The translations under genes were made by a program, and so were the position numbers. Shown here piece by piece: positions 1 to 8,720 of a stretch of DNA of 64,000 nucleotides; position 1 is the first letter of the stretch; the number at the start of each line of letters is the position of its first letter. The notes under the pieces are model-generated. The model worked only from the letters and a program-made list of their open reading frames with translations. It was not told where the DNA came from and did no database searches. Source of the DNA: Bradyrhizobium symbiodeficiens (GTDB lineage Bacteria > Pseudomonadota > Alphaproteobacteria > Rhizobiales > Xanthobacteraceae); NCBI RefSeq assembly GCF_002266465.3, contig NZ_CP029427.2, positions 5,644,501 to 5,708,500 of the forward strand. Reading direction: 5' to 3'.

Positions 1-126
1 GACGGCCGAGAGCTTCCCCCGCCGCGGAAGTTGGATGAGCTCAAGGCCGACCCAGATGTGGCCGACGACCTCAGAAACCATACCGTCGCCCTGATCGAAT
101 GGCCGCCCCTCGACGCCCCCGAGTGA
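1..126 (+). CDS. C-terminal end of a probable HicB-type antitoxin (partial, cut by window start)
   Basis: Reading frame 1 is open from the first base and stops with TGA at 124-126, giving the last 41 residues of a protein. The visible piece includes LPPPRKLDELKADPDV and ends VALIEWPPLDAPE. A Pro-rich stretch leading into 'LDEL.ADP' and then a hydrophobic 'VALIEW' strand resembles the end of HicB-family antitoxins of type II toxin-antitoxin systems. The core domain and any partner toxin lie outside the window, so the family call is an inference from a short tail. Confidence 0.45.
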   Translation, partial: DGRELPPPRKLDELKADPDVADDLRNHTVALIEWPPLDAPE

Positions 127-214
127 GGACTGTTCGCCGCACTCGCCGCGCCTTCGACAGTTCTCGTTCGAACGCCCCTTGACCAGCCCAAACTTCCCCG
201 TATCAGATGCGGCC

Positions 215-631
215 ATGATCCGGGGCTCCATCACACTGATCTTGCTGGCATTGGGGATGCCGTCGCTTGCGGCGGCGGAGACCATGAGCTTTGGCGATTC
301 GATCGGGCTGCTGGCCAAAAGCTGCGGCGCGGAAATCGTCGCCAATTGCCGCGGCGTCAACCCGGATTCGACCCGCTTGAAGGAGTGCCTGTCGCGCAAT
401 CGCGACGTGCTGTCCCAGCAGTGCGCGAGCGACTATCTCGGCGCGTTCGACGCCATCCAGAAGCGCGTCGCCGCGCGCGTCACTGTGGCGAACGCCTGCC
501 AGCGCGAGATCGTCAAGGTCTGCGGCGGCTCGACCAAGGAGACCAGCAAGTCGGTCCCCTGCCTGGTTTCGACGCCCAAGGGCATCAGCAACAATTGCCT
601 GAAGGCCGTCGACGACGCGGGGTACCGCTGA
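215..631 (+). CDS. Secreted cysteine-rich repeat protein
   Basis: Product of 138 aa from ATG 215; a TTG 12 codons earlier is also in frame, but ATG 215 directly precedes a good signal peptide (MIRGSITLILLALGMPSLAAAE). The mature part carries two Cys-rich units of similar spacing, beginning CGAEIVANC and ACQREIVKVC. Each has a later C-L pair and a final Cys, the pattern of the GLG1/FGFR Cys-rich repeat family, with Cys probably paired in the periplasm. Its TGA overlaps the ATG of the OmpA-like gene by one base, so the two are probably co-translated. Function unknown. Confidence 0.75.
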   Translation: MIRGSITLILLALGMPSLAAAETMSFGDSIGLLAKSCGAEIVANCRGVNPDSTRLKECLSRNRDVLSQQCASDYLGAFDAIQKRVAARVTVANACQREIVKVCGGSTKETSKSVPCLVSTPKGISNNCLKAVDDAGYR

Positions 632-1296
632 TGCGCGCGAGCAGGCTCTTCATTGCCGGAGCTGCGGTCGTGCTCGGCCTTGCTTTGATCACGCGCGGGG
701 CCGGTGCCCAGACGGCGGCTCCGACCCGCGACGACATCGTCGGCAAGCTCAACCATTTCGAAGAAGCCGCCGAGGTCGACCTTCCCGCGCTGAAGCAGCA
801 GGTGATGGAGCGCGCCAAGACCAGGATCAAGAACGATCCGGGTCCGGTGAACCGGCCACTGATCGCGCCTGACCTCGCCAAGCTGCCCGCCTTCAACGCG
901 CAGATCCAGTTCGATGCCGACACGCCGATCATCCAGCCGGCCTCCTACCAGACCGTCGGCCGCATCGCGGACGCGCTGGTTCATTCCTCGCTGCTGCCCT
1001 ACACGTTCCTGATCGTAGGCCACGTCGAATCCAACTCGAAGACGCGGGAGGCCAATGCGATCCTGAGCCAGCGGCGCGCCGACGCGATCCGCGACGTGCT
1101 GGTGAACACGTTCAAGATCTCGACCAAGCGGCTGCATCCGATCGGCCTCGGCGAGGAGCAGTTTCTCGACCGGGCCAAGCCGACCGCGGCCGTCAACGGC
1201 CAGTTGCAAATCCTGACCTATGCCAAGGTGCCCGAGGACGCACCTGCGCGTCCGGCTACGGCACCTGCGGCGAAAAAGCCCGCCAAGAAGCGCTGA
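631..1296 (+). CDS. OmpA-family C-terminal domain protein
   Basis: 221 aa from ATG 631, which overlaps the previous stop codon. The N-terminus is a signal peptide ending near AGAQ. Residues about 90-190 form an OmpA-like peptidoglycan-associated domain: 'QIQFDADTPII', then 'LIVGHVESN', then 'NAILSQRRADAIRDVL' with the Asn/Ser/Arg/Ala pattern of the family. The usual GHTD motif is GHVE here, so the diaminopimelate-contacting Asp is replaced by Glu. The C-terminal tail is Ala/Pro/Lys-rich. There is no beta-barrel, so this is probably a periplasmic protein that touches the cell wall. Paired with the Cys-rich secreted protein upstream. Confidence 0.8.
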   Translation: MRASRLFIAGAAVVLGLALITRGAGAQTAAPTRDDIVGKLNHFEEAAEVDLPALKQQVMERAKTRIKNDPGPVNRPLIAPDLAKLPAFNAQIQFDADTPIIQPASYQTVGRIADALVHSSLLPYTFLIVGHVESNSKTREANAILSQRRADAIRDVLVNTFKISTKRLHPIGLGEEQFLDRAKPTAAVNGQLQILTYAKVPEDAPARPATAPAAKKPAKKR

Positions 1297-1450
1297 GCGC
1301 ACGCAGCTTTTGCACCTGCGGGAACCCATTGAAGTCCCGATCGTTTTGCACCCTGTCCGGTGCGCACAAATACGGTTTCGCGCGACAAATGCGCCGGTTT
1401 GTGCACCGCCCGGTCCAGTGCTATAGCCACTGTTCGCCCTTCCCGACCCC

Positions 1451-1987
1451 GTGCTGCATGAGACCGAAATGGGTGGCTATTTCCAGCGCCAACTTGCCGT
1501 TTACGTCGAGTACCATCGCGACCCCCGGAACACGGCGATGCATGTGGTCGGCATTCTGCTGTTGTTCACCGGCGCCGTGATGCCGCTGACGCTGGTCAAG
1601 CTTCCACTGTTCGGTTTCGACGTCAGCCTCGCGGTGATCCTGGCCTTGCCGGTTCTGGTCTATTGGCTGCTGCTCGATGTGGCGCTCGGAATCGGCATTC
1701 TGGCGGTCTCCATCGTGCTGTTTTCGGTTGGGACGACCATTGCGGCGCAAGTCAGCACCGCGACGATGTGGGCGATTTTCGCCGCGCTGGTGGTGCTCGG
1801 CCTCGCCGCGCAGACCATCGGCCACAAGGTTTTCGAGGGCCGCGAAGCCTCGTTGTTCACTTTTCCTTCGCACCTTTTGCTCGGACCGATGTTCGTGATG
1901 GCAAAATTATTCATTGCACTGGGCTTCCGTCGCGACCTTGCCGCGATTCTGGCGCCTCTTCCGGCCAATTCCCTTTCAACCCGATAG
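1451..1987 (+). CDS. Mpo1-like (DUF962 / YGL010w) membrane protein
   Basis: 178 aa from GTG 1451; ATG 1469 (MGGYFQRQLAVY) is an equally possible start. The N-terminal 'YVEYHRDPRNTAMHVVGI' with its two His is the hallmark of the DUF962/Mpo1 family. Later 'QTIGHKVFEGREAS' supplies the second conserved His cluster. Four hydrophobic helices lie between. Yeast Mpo1 is an Fe(II)-dependent dioxygenase that removes one carbon from 2-hydroxy fatty acids in the ER; an equivalent lipid role here is inference. It begins a tight run with the epimerase (28 bp) and the methyltransferase (27 bp), suggesting one operon. Confidence 0.82.
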   Translation: MLHETEMGGYFQRQLAVYVEYHRDPRNTAMHVVGILLLFTGAVMPLTLVKLPLFGFDVSLAVILALPVLVYWLLLDVALGIGILAVSIVLFSVGTTIAAQVSTATMWAIFAALVVLGLAAQTIGHKVFEGREASLFTFPSHLLLGPMFVMAKLFIALGFRRDLAAILAPLPANSLSTR

Positions 1988-2015
1988 CTCTAGCAGCGAA
2001 ACAGCAACCTTCTGC

Positions 2016-3038
2016 ATGGCTCTCGTCCTTGTTACCGGTGGCAGCGGCTTCATCGGACATCATCTCGTCGAAGCGCTCCGCGCCCGTGGGCAGCGGGTGC
2101 GCGTACTCGACGTCCGCGCGCCGGCCGCAGATGTCGAACACGTGCACGGCTCGGTGCTGGATGGCGCAGCGGTCGACGCTGCGATCGCGGGCGTAGACCA
2201 AGTGTATCACCTTGCCGGCCTGCCCGGCATGTGGGTCGCCAACAAGCAGGACTTTCACGACGTCAATTTCCGCGGCACCGAGGTGGTGCTCGCAGCCGCG
2301 ATGAAGCGCGGCGTGTCGCGCTTCTTGCACTGCTCGACGGAATCGATCCTGTTCCCCTATACCGACCTCAAGGGCGTTGCCGCCGAAGAGGCGCTGCAGC
2401 CGGCCGACGCGATGCCGGGTGCCTATACGCGCTCGAAGTCGCTCGCCGAGCATCACGCCGCGAAAGCGGCGGCCAGCGGCTTTCCGCTCGTAATCGGCAC
2501 GCCGACCATGCCGATCGGCGCGGCCGACCACAATCTGACGCCGCCGACGGCGATGCTGTGGTACTTCCTCCAGAAGAAGGTGCAGCCACATCTCAACTTC
2601 CTGGTCAACCTCGTCGATGTCCGCGACGTGGCCATGGGCCTCGTGCTGACCATGGAGCGCGGCCGCCTCGGCCAGCGTTACATCCTCGGCGGCGACTGCG
2701 TCCCGCTCGGCAACATCCTGCGGATGATGTCGGCGATGAGCGGCCGCCGGCAGTATCCGATCGTCGTACCCGGCAGAATCGCCGAACTCTCCGCGATCAT
2801 GCTGGAATACATCTCCGACCACGTCACGCGCCGGCCGCCCAACGGCACCGCCGAGGGCGTGCGCATCGCGCTCGCCGCCAGCGACCTCTCGATCGGCAAG
2901 GCGCGCACCGAGCTCGGCTATTCGCCGCGTCCGATCGAGCCCGTGCTGCGCGAAACCATCACCCATCTGCTCGCCCGCAACGGCCAGCAGCCCTCCGGCG
3001 CCCTCGAGCATCACGCGCTCTCCTCGCGCGCGAGCTAG
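2016..3038 (+). CDS. NAD(P)-dependent epimerase/dehydratase (extended SDR)
   Basis: 340 aa from ATG 2016, chosen because MALVLVTGGSGFIGHHLVE starts directly with the Rossmann GxxGxxG motif. An extended-SDR YxxxK catalytic pair is seen in 'GAYTRSKSLAEHHA', with a Ser upstream in 'LHCSTESILF'. The layout is like sterol/hopanoid-associated epimerases (3-beta-HSD-like, HpnA-like) rather than nucleotide-sugar epimerases such as GalE, but the substrate cannot be read from sequence. It sits between Mpo1-like and ICMT-like genes with short gaps, which suggests a membrane-lipid substrate. Confidence 0.85.
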   Translation: MALVLVTGGSGFIGHHLVEALRARGQRVRVLDVRAPAADVEHVHGSVLDGAAVDAAIAGVDQVYHLAGLPGMWVANKQDFHDVNFRGTEVVLAAAMKRGVSRFLHCSTESILFPYTDLKGVAAEEALQPADAMPGAYTRSKSLAEHHAAKAAASGFPLVIGTPTMPIGAADHNLTPPTAMLWYFLQKKVQPHLNFLVNLVDVRDVAMGLVLTMERGRLGQRYILGGDCVPLGNILRMMSAMSGRRQYPIVVPGRIAELSAIMLEYISDHVTRRPPNGTAEGVRIALAASDLSIGKARTELGYSPRPIEPVLRETITHLLARNGQQPSGALEHHALSSRAS

Positions 3039-3065
3039 AGCCGCCGCCCAACGCAAAGAACCTTC

Positions 3066-3692
3066 ATGTCCTTCGATTTCAGCAAGCTTCTCTCCGTCGC
3101 CTGGGGTGGCTGGACCACGGCCTGGCCGACCGAAGTGCTGGCCTTGCTCTGGCTCGCCTTTCTCGCCAGTTGGGTCGGCGCTTCGTTTTGGCAAGGCCAG
3201 ACCAAGAAGCAGGTCATGACGCTGGAGTCGCAGCGCTTTCGTTTGCCGATCCTGGTCGGAGGCATCCTGTACACGCCGTGGGTCGCGGAGATACTGGGCT
3301 GGAAGCCGCTCTGGGTGCTCGGCAACACTGGCATCGCCATTGCCGCGGTCCTCTCGGCTGCCGGCATTGCCTTCGCCTGGTGGGGCCGGCTGCATCTGGG
3401 AAAATTCTGGTCCGACGCCATCACCCAGAAGGAAGACCACCGTGTCATCGACACCGGTCCCTACGGCATCGTCCGTCACCCGATCTACACCGGCTTGATC
3501 TTCGGCATGCTCGTCACCGGCATAGCCATCGGCCTCGTAACGACGATCCTCGGCGCGATCCTGATCTCGCTCGGCATGTGGCAAAAGGGCCGGATGGAAG
3601 AGGTGTTTCTGTCGAAGGAGCTCGGCGAAGACTCGTACGGCGCCTATTGCCGCCGCGTGCCGATGATCATCCCGTTCCTGTCGCCGCGGTGA
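3066..3692 (+). CDS. ICMT/PEMT-like integral membrane methyltransferase
   Basis: 208 aa with about five hydrophobic segments. The C-terminal half has the conserved SAM-binding block of isoprenylcysteine carboxyl methyltransferase / phospholipid methyltransferase families: 'DTGPYGIVRHPIYTG', followed by 'EEVFLSKELGEDSYGAYCRRV' and a Pro near the end. Bacterial members methylate lipids or prenyl-linked substrates in the inner membrane; the actual substrate is unknown. Last gene of the three-gene run with the Mpo1-like protein and the epimerase. A palindromic repeat lies just downstream. Confidence 0.8.
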   Translation: MSFDFSKLLSVAWGGWTTAWPTEVLALLWLAFLASWVGASFWQGQTKKQVMTLESQRFRLPILVGGILYTPWVAEILGWKPLWVLGNTGIAIAAVLSAAGIAFAWWGRLHLGKFWSDAITQKEDHRVIDTGPYGIVRHPIYTGLIFGMLVTGIAIGLVTTILGAILISLGMWQKGRMEEVFLSKELGEDSYGAYCRRVPMIIPFLSPR

Positions 3693-3714
3693 AGGCTTAG
3701 CAGCTCGCGTCATT

Positions 3715-3836
3715 CTCGTGTCCCGGACGCGCTGCAGCGTGCAACGCTGCTGCGCAGAGCCGTGAGCCGATGAGATGGGCCCCGGCTCGGCAGTGCACCG
3801 CGAAAGGTGCGCTGCGCTGCGTCCGAGGCACGAGCA
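3715..3836. repeat. Dispersed GC-rich palindromic intergenic repeat
   Basis: An imperfect palindrome with left side CTCGTGTCCCGGACGCGCTG and right side ending CGCTGCGTCCGAGGCACGAG, with further internal complementarity (CTGCGCAGAGCC... GGCCCCGGCTC). Related arms recur near 30700, 44130 and 45492 in this window, always between genes. This is the kind of repeat scattered through Bradyrhizobium genomes. It may end transcription of the upstream three-gene cluster. Confidence 0.65.
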
Positions 3837-3918
3837 CACGATCCCACCCGCCAGGAACCGCCGCTCCGCCAGCTCGTTACCCATTCGACGCATGCAATTA
3901 GCCGCAGAGCATCGAGCC

Positions 3919-4128
3919 ATGTCGGACGCCTACGATTATTTCCGCGAGCACGCGATCGCCGCCATCCGCAAGGCGCGGGCGCTGCCGCGCGGTCGGCCGA
4001 AGCAGAAGCAGCGCACGGTGGCGCGGGTCTATCATCTGCTGTCCAAGGAGGCCGCGCTGGCTCCGAACATTCAGCACCTCGATGATTTTCGCGTGGCACG
4101 GCAGCTGGAGCGGCAGATCCGAGGCTGA
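3919..4128 (+). CDS. Conserved hypothetical protein, 69 aa
   Basis: Start ATG 3919 (MSDAYDYFREHAI) is preferred over an in-frame ATG at 3892, because upstream codons run into the repeat and look non-coding. The product is small and basic, with no signal peptide, membrane segment or Cys: a helical N-terminus, a basic patch 'RGRPKQKQRTVARVY', and a helical C-terminus. Codon use matches its neighbours. I recognise no domain; the compact basic helical character would allow nucleic-acid binding, but that is a guess. Confidence 0.6.
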   Translation: MSDAYDYFREHAIAAIRKARALPRGRPKQKQRTVARVYHLLSKEAALAPNIQHLDDFRVARQLERQIRG

Positions 4129-4271
4129 TCTCCGGGCAACGGCCATCGACGTTCGTCCCATGCAAAATCGATCGGCTGCCATTCCACGGGAATAGGCCCG
4201 GCCGGCGCCCCACACAGGTTGACGTCTGCCCCGTCAGCCAGTTGGATGCGCGCGCAAACAGGGGCCCTCTC

Positions 4272-5576
4272 ATGACCTTCTCCAGCATCTTTGCGCAGTT
4301 CGTTGCGCTTCTCGGCGGCATCGCGCTGCAATGGCGGAAGCTGTCGGGCACCGTGCCTGCGCCGGCCTGGGGAGACAAACCCGCCATTCCCGAGGCGAAG
4401 CCGCAAGGCGCGATCCCGACCTTGAAGATGCCGACGGCGCGCGGCTGGAGCGAGGGCCAGAAGCCGACCGTCGCGCCCGGGCTCAAGGTCAACGCGTTCG
4501 CGACCGGGCTCGACCATCCGCGCTGGATCGAGGTGCTGCCCAATGGCGACGTGCTGATCGCGGAAGCGACGCAGATCGCGGGCAAACCGCGCAGCGTGTT
4601 TCACTATGCCATGCAGGCGACGATGCGGCGCGCCGCGGCGCTCGGCGTGTCCGCCGACCGCATCACGCTGCTGCGCGACAAGGACGGCGACGGCGTCGCC
4701 GAAGTTCGCGGCGCCTTCATGGAAAATCTCAGCCAGCCGTTCGGCATGGCGCTGATCGACGACACCTTCTATGTCGGCAACACCGACGGCGTGATGGCCT
4801 TTCCTTACGTCGCCAACGCCGACCGCATCACCGCGCCGGGCAAGCGCCTCACCAATTTCAAGCCGAGCGGGCACTGGACCCGCAGCCTGCTCGCAAGCCC
4901 CGACGGCAAGAAGCTCTATGCCGGCGTCGGCTCGCTCAGCAACATCGCCGAGATGGGCATGGAGGTCGAGGAAGGCCGCGCCGCGGTCTACGAGCTCGAC
5001 CTCGTTGCCGGCACGCACCGCATTTTCGGCGCGGGCCTGCGCAACCCGGTCGGGCTAGCGTGGGAACCGAATACGGGTGTGCTCTGGACCGTCGTCAACG
5101 AGCGCGACGGGCTCGGCGACGAGACACCGCCGGACTATCTCACCTCGGTGCGCGACGGCGGCTTCTACGGCTGGCCCTATTGCTACTGGGGCAAGACGGT
5201 GGACGACCGCGTGCCGCAGGATCCTGCGATGGTCGCCAGGGCGATTCAACCGGACTACGCGCTCGGCGGCCACACCGCCTCGCTCGGCCTGTGCTGGATG
5301 CCAGCAGGCACGCTGCCGGGTTTCCCCGACGGCATGGTCATCGGCCAGCACGGCTCGTGGAATCGCAGCACGCTGTCCGGCTACAAGCTGGTGTTCATCC
5401 CGTTCGAGAACGGCAAGCCATCCGGCCCCGGTCGCGACATCCTGTCGGGCTTCCTGTCCCCGGACGAGAAGGAATCCTACGGCCGCCCGGTCGGCGTCGT
5501 GATCGGCCCCGACAAGAAATCACTGCTGATGGCCGACGACGTCGGCAACGTGATCTGGCGCGTGACGGGCGCGTAG
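4272..5576 (+). CDS. PQQ-type sugar (L-sorbosone) dehydrogenase family protein
   Basis: 434 aa from ATG 4272. A hydrophobic N-terminus (FVALLGGIALQW) may act as an export signal or anchor. The rest is a six-bladed propeller of the soluble glucose / L-sorbosone dehydrogenase superfamily: 'LDHPRWIEVLPNGDVLIAEA', 'GHWTRSLLASPDGKKLYAG' (carrying the family His), 'GLRNPVGLAWEP', 'RDGGFYGWPY', 'GQHGSWNRS' and 'RPVGVVIGPDKKSLLMADD'. It probably oxidises a sugar or aldose in the periplasm with PQQ; the substrate is unknown. The next gene is convergent, only 4 bp away. Confidence 0.85.
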   Translation: MTFSSIFAQFVALLGGIALQWRKLSGTVPAPAWGDKPAIPEAKPQGAIPTLKMPTARGWSEGQKPTVAPGLKVNAFATGLDHPRWIEVLPNGDVLIAEATQIAGKPRSVFHYAMQATMRRAAALGVSADRITLLRDKDGDGVAEVRGAFMENLSQPFGMALIDDTFYVGNTDGVMAFPYVANADRITAPGKRLTNFKPSGHWTRSLLASPDGKKLYAGVGSLSNIAEMGMEVEEGRAAVYELDLVAGTHRIFGAGLRNPVGLAWEPNTGVLWTVVNERDGLGDETPPDYLTSVRDGGFYGWPYCYWGKTVDDRVPQDPAMVARAIQPDYALGGHTASLGLCWMPAGTLPGFPDGMVIGQHGSWNRSTLSGYKLVFIPFENGKPSGPGRDILSGFLSPDEKESYGRPVGVVIGPDKKSLLMADDVGNVIWRVTGA

Positions 5577-5580
5577 AACT

Positions 5581-6405
5581 TCACGTCCCGACGCAGAGCG
5601 TGGCGCGTTGCTTGCGCAGCAGCGCGATCACCGACAGCGCCGTGATCAGCCCGGTCTTGGGATTTTCGGACGGGATGTTCTCGATGCCCATCGAAAACCG
5701 CGCCGAATCCGCCTCGACCTCGATGCGGTGAACGTTGCGCGTCACGGTCGGGTCGGCCCAGACTTGGATCTGGGTGCGGTCGGGCCCGATGCCCGCCAGC
5801 GACAGCGCAACGGCGACATTGACGTTCGCCGGAAAGCCCTTCGCCGCTTCCCGCGCGCTGCCCTCGAACAGTTTGAGCGGCTCGCGCAGATTGTCGATGT
5901 CGATGTTGTTCTGCACGATGAAGGGCCCGCCCTTCAGTCCGTCGATCGGCTTGCGCGTCACCATCTTCACGGAATGAATAGTGCCGATTGCCGCGGCGTT
6001 GACGGCATCCAACCCGATCAGCGCGCCGGTCGGCACGATGATGCGGCCGCCATTGGCGCGGGCGAGATCGACGAGATCGAAATTGTCGAGGAGGCCACCG
6101 ACGCTGACGACGACCGCGGCCTTGCCGCGCTTCACCACAGGCTCGACGATCGCGCGCAGATGATTGCTCGGCGCGCATTCGACCACGATATCGGCGACCT
6201 CGCCGAGTTGATCGATCGGCAGGATCTTCGGCGGATGACGCAAACCGCCGATGAAGGCCTGATGCTTGGCGGGATCGCGCACGGCCACGGCGGACAACGT
6301 CAGCCCCTCGATGCCCTGATCGAGCGCGGTCGCGATCTTGGTGCCGATCGAGCCCAGGCCTGCGATGGCAACCCGCAACTCGTGGGAGGCTTTCTGTCCG
6401 GTCAT
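5581..6405 (-). CDS. L-aspartate dehydrogenase family protein
   Basis: 274 aa. Start ATG 6405 has an AGGA ribosome-binding site about 7 bases upstream; an ATG 11 codons earlier lacks one. The NAD(P) motif GLGSIG lies near residue 15. 'IVVECAPSNHLR', 'VSVGGLLDN', 'IIVPTGALIGLDAV' and 'ANVNVAVALSLAGIGPDRT' are conserved blocks of the NadX/ASPDH family, which oxidises L-aspartate to iminoaspartate and can feed NAD synthesis. No nadA or nadC is adjacent. It is divergent from the tartrate dehydrogenase-like gene, with 125 bp shared upstream. Confidence 0.85.
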   Translation of the reverse strand: MTGQKASHELRVAIAGLGSIGTKIATALDQGIEGLTLSAVAVRDPAKHQAFIGGLRHPPKILPIDQLGEVADIVVECAPSNHLRAIVEPVVKRGKAAVVVSVGGLLDNFDLVDLARANGGRIIVPTGALIGLDAVNAAAIGTIHSVKMVTRKPIDGLKGGPFIVQNNIDIDNLREPLKLFEGSAREAAKGFPANVNVAVALSLAGIGPDRTQIQVWADPTVTRNVHRIEVEADSARFSMGIENIPSENPKTGLITALSVIALLRKQRATLCVGT

Positions 6406-6530
6406 CGCATCCTGCTTTCTCGCTGGGATTGATGTCATAGCGCATCATTTTCTGTATAAGCCAGCGTGAATTGCTTCGCCTCGCCAGCCCCATCTGGGCG
6501 CGCCGCGGCCTGGTCCCCTGGAGATTTCCT

Positions 6531-7604
6531 ATGCGTACCCATTCGATCGCAGCCATTCCCGCCGACGGCATCGGCCCCGAGGTGATCTCGGCCGGCGTCC
6601 GGGTCCTGGAGGCTCTCGCAAAACGCAGCGGCGATCTCGCCTTCAACTTCAGGACGTTCGACTGGGGCTCGGACTATTACAAGAAGCACGGCGTGATGAT
6701 GCCGGCCGACGGTCTCGCTGAGCTGAAGAAGTTCGACGCGATCTATTTCGGCGCGGTCGGCGCGCCCGATGTGCCCGACCACATCACGCTGTGGGGCCTG
6801 CGCCTGCCGATCTGCCAGGGCTTCGATCAATACGCCAATGTGCGCCCGACCAAGATTTTGCCGGGCGTCTCCTCGCCGCTGCGCAATGTCGGCGTCGGCG
6901 ATCTCGACTGGGTGATCGTACGCGAGAATTCGGAAGGCGAGTATGCCGGCATGGGCGGCCGCGCGCACAGGGGCCTGCCGGAAGAGGTCGGCACCGAGGT
7001 CGCAATCTTCACCCGCGTCGGCGTCACCCGCATCATGCGCTATGCGTTCCAGCTCGCGCAGTCGCGTCCACGCAAATTCCTGACCGTGGTGACCAAATCG
7101 AACGCGCAGCGTCATGGCATGGTGATGTGGGACGAGATCGCCGCCGAGGTCGCCGGTGAATTTCCCGACGTGACCTGGGACAAGATGCTGGTCGACGCCA
7201 TGACGGTGCGGATGACGCTGCATCCGACGAGCCTCGACACCATCGTGGCGACCAATCTGCACGCCGACATCCTCTCCGACCTCGCCGGCGCACTTGCGGG
7301 GAGTCTGGGCGTGGCGCCGACCGGCAACATCGATCCGCAGCGCCGCTTCCCCTCGATGTTCGAGCCGATCCACGGCTCGGCTTTCGACATCACCGGCAAG
7401 GGGATCGCAAATCCGGTCGCGACGTTCTGGACCGGCGCGCAGATGCTCGAGCATCTCGGCGAGAAGGATGCGGCCTTGAGGCTGATGGCGGCGGTCGAGC
7501 GTGTCTGCGCGGCGGGCGTGCTGACGCCCGATGTCGGCGGCAAGGCGACAACGAAGGAAGTGACGGATGCGGTGATCGACGCGATCAACGGGTCGAACGT
7601 GTAG
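6531..7604 (+). CDS. Tartrate dehydrogenase-like / isopropylmalate-isocitrate dehydrogenase family
   Basis: 357 aa from ATG 6531, preceded by GGAG 9 bases upstream. The start 'IPADGIGPEVISAG' and the signature 'NLHADILSDLAGALAGSLG' place it in the beta-decarboxylating dehydrogenase family. 'DWGSDYYKKHGVMMP' and 'LWGLRLPICQGFDQYANVRP' are typical of the tartrate dehydrogenase/decarboxylase (TtuC, D-malate dehydrogenase) branch rather than LeuB. It would oxidise tartrate or D-malate with NAD and Mn2+. Divergent from aspartate dehydrogenase. Confidence 0.85.
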   Translation: MRTHSIAAIPADGIGPEVISAGVRVLEALAKRSGDLAFNFRTFDWGSDYYKKHGVMMPADGLAELKKFDAIYFGAVGAPDVPDHITLWGLRLPICQGFDQYANVRPTKILPGVSSPLRNVGVGDLDWVIVRENSEGEYAGMGGRAHRGLPEEVGTEVAIFTRVGVTRIMRYAFQLAQSRPRKFLTVVTKSNAQRHGMVMWDEIAAEVAGEFPDVTWDKMLVDAMTVRMTLHPTSLDTIVATNLHADILSDLAGALAGSLGVAPTGNIDPQRRFPSMFEPIHGSAFDITGKGIANPVATFWTGAQMLEHLGEKDAALRLMAAVERVCAAGVLTPDVGGKATTKEVTDAVIDAINGSNV

Positions 7605-7640
7605 CGATCCTTTTCCCCGCTTGCGGAAGAGGCGAAGAGC

Positions 7641-8582
7641 CTACTTCCGCTTCGCCGGAGCCGGCGGCGGTATCACCATCGCGGATGCAGGCTCGGGCGG
7701 CGTCAGGTGGCGCGGGACGATGATGGTCTGGCCCGGGGTAAGCTGCGCGTTCTCTGCAAGCGAGTTGCTCTGCGCAAGCGTCCACAGCGGCACGCGATTG
7801 GCGGCTGCGATGCTCTCCATGGTGTCGCCGGGGCGCACCGGCACCCGCACGCCGCTATCCCACAATTCAACCAGCGTATCCGCGGGCACCAGATAGCGCA
7901 GCGGCACGGCACCGGACTGGGTCTGTGGCGGAATGCGCGGCAGTTGCGTCACCATCTCGACGATCTGGCGATGGATGTCGTCGGACTTCTCGATGTTGAT
8001 GTGCGAGACGCGGCTGTTTTCCTTGAGGTCGTAGCTCGCATAATGGCCGCGAAATCCGGGGACCGCCACGACGTCGCCGCCGCCGAGCACGCTGTCGGAC
8101 AGGAAGATGTTGATGAAGCGCTCGACATTGAGTGGCACGTCGCCGGTCGCATGCGCAGGGTCGATGGCGATGACGAGGCTGATCGGGATGTTCTCCTTTT
8201 CCGCCATCTCGGAGATGATGATCGAGCACAGCCCGCCCATGGAGTGGCCGATCAGCACGATCGGCGCCGCCTTCTCCTTGTAGCTGGCGATGACGCGGTT
8301 GCCGATGAACCGGCACAGGGTGAATTCATAGACATCGGCGGAAAAGCCGGCCTGTGTCAGCTTCTCGCTGAGCCGGTCCATGCCGGTCGAGAAGATCGGT
8401 CCCATGGCGCCGCGGAACAGGTAGATTTTGGGCGGCGGCAATGGCTCGAAGGGCGGAGGCGGCGGCGCGGTGGGGACGGCCGCAGTCGACTTCGATTTGG
8501 CGGGTGAGGCAGCGGCCATGCCGGTGCTCAGGGCTAGCAGCACGACAGCTGCCAGCGCGACGAGGCGCCTCGGATCAATCAT
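7641..8582 (-). CDS. Exported Ser-hydrolase-like protein with C-terminal LysM domain
   Basis: 313 aa from ATG 8582 (MIDPRRLVALAAVVLL), followed by a signal sequence and a Pro-rich linker. Residues about 55-225 look like an alpha/beta hydrolase core: 'IYLFRGAMGPIFSTGMD', nucleophile elbow GHSMGG, an Asp in 'VIAIDPAH', and a His in 'VSHINIEKSDD'. The C-terminus has one LysM-like unit ('VRPGDTMESIAAANRVPLW' ... 'LTPGQTIIVP'), a peptidoglycan-binding module. A paralogue without LysM is encoded at 10402-11121. Substrate unknown. Convergent with the tartrate dehydrogenase-like gene. Confidence 0.75.
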   Translation of the reverse strand: MIDPRRLVALAAVVLLALSTGMAAASPAKSKSTAAVPTAPPPPPFEPLPPPKIYLFRGAMGPIFSTGMDRLSEKLTQAGFSADVYEFTLCRFIGNRVIASYKEKAAPIVLIGHSMGGLCSIIISEMAEKENIPISLVIAIDPAHATGDVPLNVERFINIFLSDSVLGGGDVVAVPGFRGHYASYDLKENSRVSHINIEKSDDIHRQIVEMVTQLPRIPPQTQSGAVPLRYLVPADTLVELWDSGVRVPVRPGDTMESIAAANRVPLWTLAQSNSLAENAQLTPGQTIIVPRHLTPPEPASAMVIPPPAPAKRK

Positions 8583-8720
8583 CGGTCCAGTAGTCCCACC
8601 ACCGGGGGCGATGGCCCCACCGGGGCTTAGTGACCAGCGATTTGGCGGATTTTGGGGCGCACGAACCGGACACGCGCACATCAAAGCCCCGTGATCTCAC
8701 ACAAGCACGCTCCCGACTCG

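Noticed and set aside
1..126. Considered a complete toxin-antitoxin module
   Set aside because: Only the last 41 codons are inside the window and no toxin gene follows; the next genes are secreted proteins.
1911..3920. A 669-codon open frame on the minus strand
   Set aside because: It lies antisense to the SDR and ICMT-like genes, is Arg/Ala/Gly-rich with no domain, and results from high GC content removing stops.
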